In this document: piece by piece, positions 56,406 to 64,000 of the stretch | How the letters are laid out: each line of letters begins with the position of its first letter | Position numbering within the stretch: position 1 is the stretch's first letter | Assembly (NCBI GenBank): GCA_037178675.1 | Contig: JAYMGJ010000063.1 | Span: 1-64,000, forward strand | Origin: Scleroderma bovista | Lineage: Eukaryota; Basidiomycota; Agaricomycetes; Boletales; Sclerodermataceae | DNA length: 64,000 nucleotides | Reading direction: 5' to 3' | The notes under the pieces: generated by a model | Database searches by the model: none | Told to the model about the DNA's origin: nothing | Seen by the model: the letters and a program-made list of their open reading frames with translations, nothing else | Position numbers and translations under genes: made by a program

Positions 56406-56984
56406 TGTCAAGACTATGTCCAACTCTGGAGTCTTATCCAGTTACTCTGGTCACATTCCAACTCTACAGCTCAACTCCAGACCTCTGCACATCACTCTGA
56501 TCCTGGAGACACACATACCCTTCCACTAAGTGCAACCCCTTGCATTAGTCTCTATCCAGTCATTACCTCACCTCTCTGTCAATCCTGTAGTACTGTGAGT
56601 TATCCATGTCCCGTTTATATCTTCTATCTTGTAGTATTTTCTTCAGACCTTACTTATTTTCATCAGACCTGACCTAGTCCCAAACTCCAGTTGTTCCTTG
56701 TCTGCCCTTTAGGATGTTTACTTGTCATCGTAAATACTCAACCCTAGTTCTCCATAGTATAAGTACCCTGTACTCCATCCTGTACTCCAGTTCCTGTCTG
56801 TCTCCATCTCCATCTCCACCTGACCAGAACCTATACAAGGGATCAACACTCAATCCCCTTGTCATTGAATTCAATTGGTCACAACTCTGGCCAGACTAAA
56901 CCCTTGTCCAGCCTCTGTCCTTCCCCTTCATCTGTTTCCATCCAGACTTGACCAGACCCCTACCAGAGTAGACCTGGACTTGAC
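56406..56984 (+). mobile_element. Solo LTR of gypsy family C, third copy (579 bp)
   Basis: It starts TGTCAAGACTATGTCCAACT and ends CTGGACTTGACA. It follows the solo LTR at 24,602-25,229 along its length (shared CTTTAGG(A/C)TGTTTACTTGTCA and GTATAAGTAC(C/T)CTGTA), with many C-to-T differences. The flanks AATAC and GAGAC do not match, so it is older or rearranged. Confidence 0.8.
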
Positions 56985-57014
56985 AGAGACTATCAAGGCA
57001 AATCCAGGGGACTG

Positions 57015-57452
57015 TTGTGGTTGCTTACTCTGCTGCTGCAGAGTCAACTGGCTTACAAGGTGGGACATACCTTATTTTGCTCATTTTGTCAGGTTCCTAG
57101 GGATGAAAGTTGGGTGCCTTTGAGTTATATTCAAATTGCCCACCAAGATAGATATTGCTCTCAGAGGCATCGAGTTGCTGGTCAAAGGAGGAGCTGGCAT
57201 ATGTTAAGCAGTACAGGGTATCTCAGACTCCAGGATCACACCACAACATGTATACAGTCAGCAAGCCTGGTGAGCCAACTGGAGATGTGGTTCTCTTGAG
57301 GACAGTCAGGAAAGTGTGCCAATTGATACACACTGCTTCTAGAAATGAGGCCTGGGGGTTGGAATGGACATCAAAAAATGTATTGGATCAATGTAATTCA
57401 TTTCTACTTAATAACTGGGCTAGCAAGTACACATACCAAACTATATGGTAAT
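57015..57452 (+). pseudogene. Transposon or host protein remnant, unassigned
   Basis: The natural-looking part is a frame with YVKQYRVSQTPGSHHNMYTV, VVLLRTVRKVCQLIHTASRN and NVLDQCNSFLLNNWASKYTY, ending TIW at 57,448. Phrases of this kind (VR+xxxLIP, then NVLxxCxxFxxNxW) end a class of basidiomycete transposon-associated proteins, but I cannot name the family. Upstream it breaks into other frames. Confidence 0.35.
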
Positions 57453-57839
57453 TATTGGATAAAGAGTACATGATGCCAATTATATTCATCAATAGTATCC
57501 ATAGTAGAATAGTTGCATAAATTATGAACATTGTTCCATAGCTTTCCATCTATGACATCTATGACATTAGGGCTTTTTCCTGATGCCAGGGGTTATATGT
57601 GCAGAAAGCTACAATCCACATCCATTTGGAAAGGGTTGTCTAGACTGGACTATCCTGTGAACTCTATGGCTCTGGGGAGGTCTGTCCAGAGCTGTCCAGT
57701 TGAGAGTGATTTGCTAATATATACATCAGCAAGGTGACAATTTCTCTGACAGCACTTAGGTCCCTTAACAGTCTGAAATGGTCTGACATGACTTAACAGT
57801 CTGGGAGCATCTGGCATCAGACTGGGAGTTCTGGAATCA

Positions 57840-59340
57840 GACATTTAAGACCATTCCAGACCAGCCAGAGCAGTCAGACCCCCCAGGCAGTAAGTCAGTC
57901 AGACACTTAAGACCACCCAGACCACCCAGACCAGTCAGACCCCCCAGAGAGTAAGTCAGTCAGTCATTTAAGACCACTCCAGGCCAGTCAGATCAGTCAG
58001 ATCACCTAGACAGTAAGTCAGCCAGACATGTAAGACCACCCAGACTAGTCAGACCCCTCAGACAATAAGTCAGTCAGACACTTAAGACCACCCAGAGCAG
58101 TCAGAGCAGTCAGACCCCCCAGAGAGTCAGTCAGTCAGTCATTTAAGACCACTCCAGGTCAGTCAGACCAGTCAGACCCCCCAGACAGTAAGTCAGTCAG
58201 ACATTTAAGATTCTGCCAAACATGTCAGACCAGTCAGACTGATCAGACACTCCAGACAAGTCAGAGTGGTCAGAGCAGTCAGACAGCCCAGGGTGTCAGA
58301 CTATCAGAGAATCCAGGCCACTCCAGACCAGTTAGAGTGGCCAGACATACCAGACAGTCAGGCCAGTAAGACACTTCAGGCCACTCCAGACCAGTCAGAC
58401 CCCACAGGTTATCAGACTATCAGACACTCCAGATTATTCCAGACCAGTCAGAGTGATCAGATTGGTCAGACCCACCAGACAGTCCAACCAGTCAGATATT
58501 TCAGGCCACTCCAGACCAGTCAGAACAGTCAAAGTGGTCAGACCCTGCAGGCAGTCAGGCCAGTCAGATACTTCAGGCCACTCCAGAGCAGTCAGAGTTG
58601 TCAGAGTTGTCAGAGTTGTCAGAGTTGTCAGAGTTGTCAGAGTTGTCAGACCAGTCAGACACTTCAAACTGCTCTAGATCAGTCAGAGAAATCAGAGCAG
58701 TTAGTTCCCCCAGACACTCAGAGTGGTCAGTGGTCAGACCCACCAGACAGTCAGGCCATTCAGACAGTCCAGACTACTCCAGACTAGTCAAACACTTAAG
58801 ACCTTGCCAGACATGTCAGACCAGTCAGAGTGATCAGAACCCCCAGACAGTCAGACCAGTCAGACACTTCAGATTGTTCCAGACCAGTCAACCAGTCAGA
58901 GTAATCAGACCCCCCCAGGGTGTCAGACTGTCAGATAGTCCAGATCAGCCAGAGCAGTCAGACCCCCTCAGACTGTTAGACTGTCAGACTGGCCAGACTG
59001 ATCAGACACAGACAGTCAGACCAGTCAGACCAGTCAGACACTTCAGACCATTCCAGACTGGTCAGACTCTCCAGCTAGTAAGGTTGTCAGATAGATAAGA
59101 CCACTCAGAGTAACCAGCACAATCAGGCCCCCCAGATAATAAGTCACTCAGAAAGTTTAGACCACCCAGACAGTAGTAAGTCAATCAGACAATTAAGACC
59201 ACTGCAGACTAGTCAGGCCAATTAGACCACCCAGACCATCAGACTGTCAGACAGTTCATATGAGTTATAGCAGTCAGATCCCCCAGCCAGTAAGTTAGTC
59301 AGACAGTTAAGACCATTCAGACCATTCAGACCATTCAGAA
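57840..59340 (+). repeat. Left minisatellite of the foldback-like element
   Basis: The first copies repeat every 52-63 bp (TAAGTCAGTCAG at 57,891, 57,952, 58,014, 58,066, 58,189), with unit text ACTTAAGACCACCCAGACCA and GTCAGACCCCCCAGA. Farther in, the array dissolves into 9-11 bp words (GTCAGACCA), including six or seven near-perfect 9 bp repeats of GTCAGAGTT at about 58,600-58,660. Confidence 0.85.
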
Positions 59341-60575
59341 AATGTAACTAACAGACAAAACCTAATAGTCAATCATTGTTGTTGTTGTGTCTCAAGAACA
59401 AGCAATAGTGCAACAATATATTCATGTAACTAACCTATCATTATTGGCTCATCATCACCTGGGGGCACTGCCACTGGGGTGGTGGCCAATGGCATAGGAA
59501 TTGCTCTAGATGAGAAAATTAGGGCTATACAAATGCAGAGGATGGGAACAAAAAATTAATACCTGCCTGTGGACACCAAGTTGACCACATGCTCACACTG
59601 GATCAATCCAGTCAGTAATATAGTAGCAATAACATTTCAATAAAAAAGAGTCATTAAAGCAAATAATTTTTAATGTATCTGTATGACATGGACTAAATAC
59701 TATACTAAATAAATTGTGCTGTCATCGTTGTTGTTGTCGTGATCGTTGATGCAGGGTGGTGAACAACATTGGTCGGTGTCATCGCTGGTCACCATCCATT
59801 ACATTGGTGGTGTCATTGTTGTCGCTGTTGTCATGTTGGTGGGCCAGTAGTGGTGGTGGTTAGTGTCTCGTCGTCATCATCGATGACACAGGTGGCGGTG
59901 GTCATGTTGTTGATGCCAGTGATGGGGTCATCATTGTCGCTGGTGGTGGCCACATCGTCGACACAGTTGGGCAGTGGTCATGTCATTGGCCATTGTCGTC
60001 ACATTGGTGGTCAACAACACCGGTGGTGGTGGTGGTGGCTGTCATTGTTGGTGTTGGTGGCCATGTTGACGACAATGAGGGTGGGGTCGTCATTGTCGTC
60101 TGTTGGTGGGGTCACTGTCGTCGACACAGATGGTGGTGGGGACAACGACATTGTTGTTGTTGGTGGCCACATCAACCTGGTGGTGGGGTCATCGGTGGCC
60201 GCATCGATGACACAACTGGTGGGGTGTCGTTGTCGTCATGTTGGTGGTGGCCGTTGTCGTCGACGCTGGTGATAGTAAGGGTGGTGGTGGCTGTCGTCAT
60301 CTTGCACTCACCGTCACTGCCCTCATTCTTGTCGCATCGTCCTCCCCGTCCTCATTGTGTCGTTGTCGTTGTCGTCATCCATGTGGGTATTGGTGATGGT
60401 GGGGTTGGGCAATTGCTGGCGGTGGTGGTGTCATCAATAGTTACAACGCTGGGGCTGGCATGGTCACCATGGTGTTGTTGTTTTGACAATGACACTGTGG
60501 TCATCGTCATCACTGGGGGTGCTGCAGGTGGTCGTCAGTAGTGGCTGGTGGTGAAGTACTCACCTTTGTGCAGAA

Positions 60576-60660
60576 TGCAGGACTTAGAAAAAAATTGGAG
60601 TCGTTGTGATTACAAATCACGTCACAACAACTCCAATTTCTCTACATAAGTCCCGCATCA
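60576..60660. repeat. Central hairpin of the foldback-like element
   Basis: TGCAGGACTTAGAAAAAAAT and TGGAGTCGTTGTGATT on the left mirror AATCACGTCACAACAACTCC and AATTTCTCTACATAAGTCCC on the right around ACA near 60,613. The arms are about 40 bp with a few mismatches and small gaps. It is the symmetry centre of the whole 4.5 kb structure. Confidence 0.75.
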
Positions 60661-61569
60661 CCACTTTCATTCAACCACAATGATGATGCATCGACCACCA
60701 CCACCCACGATGACAATGACTCACTATCAGGTACATACCACCCATGCATGGCCTACCACTAACACACAACCACAACAGCCCCAGCGTCATCATCGACGAC
60801 GGTGATGACGACAACCCCCAGGCCTAGCATCCTCTAATGGACGACCACGGACGACAACCACCCCCATCCCAACATCATCTGACGATGATGATGACAACAA
60901 CAATGCCCAGCCCTAGCATCCTCTAACAGACAACCACCACCCCCATCCCAGCATTGTCCAATGACGATGCCCAGCCACCATGTCTCTAACAGACAATGAC
61001 CGACACCCACAATGTCGACCACCTCACTGACGTCGACCAACCTGCATCAACGATGCAGGCAACCACCTGGACGATGCACCCCCCACCCCCTGGACAGTCC
61101 GTCATTAGCAACGATGACAACTGCATCACCACCAATGATGCAGACAACAGTGTCGACAACCACGATGATAATCACCAATGACAATGACCGGTCCCAGTGA
61201 CAATGACCAGCCCTAGCGACGACACTGCCCCGTGTCCCCCGTTCACCAGCACATCGCCCAAAGACAATGGTGACATTCTCCCAGCCCCAGCGTCATCTGG
61301 CAACCGCAACAACGTGTGCCCTGTGTCCCCCAGCCCCAGCCATGGTGCCCCCCTGTGTCCCCCCAGTGATGACAATGTTACCACTACCCACACCTACACC
61401 AGCGTTGACAACGCGACTACTGCTACCAGCATCAATGATGCCCCCCCAATTTCTAATATATAATATATATTTGTTGTACTGTAGTGTTTTTTTTTCTCAA
61501 TTAATATAGATTTATTAACCTGAATATTGAATAAATTAAGTGGCAAAAGAAGACAGATGAATACAGCTA

Positions 61570-62170
61570 ATAGTCAGGCTGGTCTGGCTAATCTTACTAG
61601 TCTAATTGGTCTGACTGCTCTGAATTGTCTAGCCACTCTGGTCAGTCTTACTGATGCTGACTTGTCTGAGTGGCCTGACTGGGCTGGCTGGTCTGGATTG
61701 TCTTAACTGTCTGACCAACTTACTATCTGAGGGGTCTGACAGGTCTGGAATGTCTGACAGTCTGGGTGATCTGATTGGGCTGGGTGGTCTAGATGGCCTG
61801 GATGGTCTTGACTGTCTGACTGACTTACAGTCTGGGTGATCTGGGTGGTCTGACAGGTCTGACAGGTCTGAATGGTCTTAACTGTCTGACTGACTTATGG
61901 TCTGGGTGGTCTGACTGGTCTGGGCAGTCTTAACTGTCTGACTGAGTTACTGTCTGGGTGGTCTGACTGGTCTGACTGGTCTGGAATGGTCTGGACTGTC
62001 TGACTGTCTGACAGGCTGGATGGTCTGAATGGTCTGAATGGTCTGGTGGGTCTGGTGGGTCTGACTGACTGCTGGTCTGACTGGTCTGGTGGATCTGATG
62101 GTCTGGAATGGTATGACTGACTTATCTGTCTTATCCATCTTAACTGTCTGATTCCAGACAATCCAGACAC
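61570..62170 (-). repeat. Right minisatellite of the foldback-like element
   Basis: The array of TCTGACTGGTCTGA and CTTAACTGTCTGACTGA words is the complement of the left array (CAGTCAGACC, CAGTCAGACACTTAAG). It is about 600 bp against 1,500 bp on the left, so the arms are unequal. Confidence 0.82.
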
Positions 62171-62209
62171 TGTAAGAGAGTTAAGAGCAATTGTCACCTT
62201 GCTGATGTA

Positions 62210-63159
62210 GGTGAGATTCAGAGAAAATGAAGATATACCAGAAGAAGATGTGACAGCATAGGTATGTTATGTAAAACATAGCAAATTCAGAATTGATATG
62301 GTAGAGAAAAACTTCAAGTATGATCAAAGAAATCTTTTTGCTAATGGATATCATTAAACACTTTATATATTCCTCAAGAGGAGCACTTACACATACGGTG
62401 GTTTTGAATGATAGCAATGATCACATACATTAAAGTATCATGGCTATCACCATATTCCTTAATGGCATACTGAAGAGCATTAAGAACAGTAGCTTGGGTT
62501 CCAGAGCTTTGATATTCCATCATTGCAAGATCAAGGGTATTCCTCAAGTTTCCATTTTGTTGTAGAAGGAAGTAGGAGTATTCAAAAACAAGAATACATC
62601 CTTTGAATTGTTTAAGAAGTAGTATATATGAGAAAGAGATCTTCCTCACCAGCTCCATGCATGATTGATTCATGCATTGGGGAACCCATGAAAGAAGGAC
62701 ACATGAGGGGTAATGTATCAGATGTAATATCAAGATCAGAGTCTTTCTGTTAGGCCACAAAACACATGAGTTAAATTCTAAAAGAGGATCAATGTCTTAC
62801 CATCTGAAAAGTAGTCATATTGACATGTTGCAGAGAATGGGTATAGATAACATACCAAGGTCTGGGAAAACATACTAAGGACCATCAATAACTAACAAAT
62901 TGAAAAGCTTACATTCTAGTAAGTGTTGAAAAATATGGAAGGTGCAATAAGTAAGTGTGTCAAAACAAAAGAATATACTAACATCCTGAAAACATTATTG
63001 TAAGTTTGGTCACATTATATTTGTACTTGAAGAAATGGATTGATGAGAAACTTACTTGCTAATAAAAAAAGACAGGAATGTTGAATAAAAATATAAGTAG
63101 GATTATGTCAGAATCTAAAATAAAAAATTACACACATTCTGGAAAGTCAATAGGACCAG
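62210..63159. other. AT-rich region, one unassigned frame
   Basis: A 128-residue frame on the - strand (62,760-62,374) contains a natural-looking stretch (RNTLDLAMMEYQSSGTQATV, LNALQYAIKEYGDSHDTLMY) that could be an exon of an unknown gene. No family was recognised and no start or splice model could be fixed. The rest is AT-rich, without repeats. Confidence 0.35.
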
Positions 63160-64000
63160 AGTGGTGGAGAGGACAGTGAAGAGACACCCAGGTAGACTCA
63201 GCATACAATTACTCACAGACTGTCATGGGAGTGAAAGGGAATCAAGCTGCACTAGGCATGAAATCACTCACTCTCTGTCAAGCCAACAGGATCAGATTTG
63301 AGGTGATGAGAGTGAGGAGTGAGAAGAATCCTAGCTGGACCTGGCACATGAAGAACTCACAAGCTGTCAAGGCAACAGGGCCATAGTGGGAGTGGGGACA
63401 GTAAGGAACTCTGCTGGACATGGCATGGAATCACTCACTTCCTTTCAAGTCAACAGGAACAGAGTGGGAGTGAGGACAGTGAGGAGGGATTTAGTTGAAC
63501 CTGGGATAACATCACTCACAAGCTATCTCACCAATAGGACCAGAGTGGAGTGAGGATAGTGAGAACAAAGAGTCAGCTAGACATGGCATAAAATTACTCA
63601 CTCTCTGTCAAGCCAAAATGACCAGAGCAGGAGGGGGGATAATGAGAAGGGCCCAGTTAGACATGGCATGTAATCACTGACTTGCTATTAAGCCAACATA
63701 ACCATAGTAGAAGGGAGAACAGTGAGAAGGAATCCTGCTGGACCTCACATCAAATCACTCACTTGCTGTCAGGCCAACAGGATGAGAGTGGGAGTGAAGA
63801 CAGTGAGAAGGAATCCAGATAGACCTGGCATGAAATCACTCACAAGCTGTCAAGCCAACAGAAACAGAGTGGGAGTGAGGACACCCAGCTGGACCTGGCA
63901 TAAAATCACCCACTTCCTGTCAAGTCAATAGGACCAGAGGAGCAATAAGGAAAATGAGAAGGAACCCAGCTAGACTGGCATGAAATCACTCACTTGCTGT
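63160..64000. repeat. Tandem array of about 80 bp repeats, running past the window
   Basis: The word ACTCAC, or a close variant, before (T/A)(C/A)GCTGTCAAGCCAACAG recurs at 63,355, 63,433, 63,514, 63,596, 63,676, 63,757, 63,838, 63,908 and 63,988: a period of about 80 bp, with one copy of 70. The unit also contains GACCAGAGTGGGAGTGAGGA, CAGTGAGAAGGAA and CAGCTGGACCTGGCATG. At least ten copies are present; the array has not ended at 64,000. Frames such as 63,722-63,931 are artefacts of it. Confidence 0.9.

Larger units (their letters stand above)
57722..62209. mobile_element. Foldback-like palindromic element, about 4.5 kb
   Basis: Both ends carry CATCAGCAAGGTGACAATT in inverted orientation (57,724-57,742 and 62,189-62,207), with TA outside each. 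Going inward, each half has the same order mirrored: a minisatellite of CAGTCAGACC type (left about 57,840-59,340) or its complement (right about 61,570-62,170), an AT-rich spacer, a GTTGTC/GGTGGT-rich block (59,700-60,550) or its complement (60,660-61,440), and a central hairpin (60,576-60,660). Long inverted repeats made of short tandem repeats are the hallmark of foldback transposons. No transposase frame is present; long frames inside are satellite artefacts. The arms are strongly diverged. Confidence 0.65.

Noticed and set aside
58266..59098. Frames of 160-170 codons made of QSDQ/SGHSRP-like repeats
   Set aside because: They come from reading through the CAGTCAGACC minisatellite, shift register at will, and have no start context or introns.
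57840..59340. CRISPR-like array
   Set aside because: The repeats are degenerate tandem units without unique spacers of even length, and the organism is a fungus.
59769..60541. Two long Val/Gly-rich overlapping frames
   Set aside because: They are open in two frames at once because the DNA is GT-rich and nearly stop-free; the mirrored block on the other side shows the same effect.

Overview
The window is nuclear DNA of a filamentous basidiomycete, most likely an Agaricomycete (mushroom-forming fungus). Evidence: many 44-60 bp GT-AG introns, a DUF6698 gene, an F-box gene of the agaricomycete type, a class V chitin synthase with a myosin head, Tnp2-type transposase relics, and basidiomycete Ty3/gypsy and Ty1/copia elements. 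No rRNA, tRNA, CRISPR or prokaryotic feature was seen. The species cannot be named from the sequence alone.

Layout. (1) 1-4.8 kb is a nested wreck: a myosin-chitin synthase pseudogene (- strand) is broken by the 5' end of a Tnp2/CACTA-type transposon, which is broken by a long LTR running off the left edge. (2) 5.5-18.5 kb is a gene island with five apparently intact host genes: an F-box/LRR-like protein, a DUF6698 protein (8 exons), a GTPase with a proline-rich N-terminus, an M17 leucyl aminopeptidase (about 17 exons) and a multi-exon membrane protein. Two small inverted-repeat elements lie upstream of the aminopeptidase. (3) 18.7-24.4 kb is a decayed tandem duplication (unit about 3.28 kb) carrying an EthD-domain gene, intact only in copy 2, and the 3' part of an unrecognised Ser/Arg-rich gene. 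(4) 24.4-35.3 kb is one large gypsy element (A, - strand): a 2,343 bp 5' LTR, a single 2,337-codon gag-pol frame ended by a probable premature TGA, and a truncated 3' LTR holding a solo LTR with a perfect 5 bp target duplication. (5) 35.3-42.3 kb holds a Tnp2 transposase relic with a small spliced gene beside it, then a 5'-complete, 3'-truncated gypsy element (C). (6) 42.3-46.6 kb holds an LTR fragment and a truncated copia element (- strand). (7) 47-54 kb holds gag remnants, facing LTRs of families A and B, a decayed DUF6532-like gene and an LTR-like repeat. (8) 54.2-64 kb is repeat-rich and essentially non-coding. It contains another solo LTR, a 4.5 kb palindromic foldback-like element built of inverted minisatellites (57.72-62.21 kb), and an array of about 80 bp repeats running off the right edge.

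Genes 5.5-18.5 kb are ordinary housekeeping or lineage-specific loci with no visible pathway link. From 18.7 kb on, the region behaves as a transposon sink. Many inactivating changes in the elements look like CpG-to-TpG transitions, which suggests cytosine methylation and deamination. The most novel-looking items are the foldback-like element, a duplicated motif in an extra-long protease-RT spacer of element A, and the small spliced gene next to the Tnp2 transposase.
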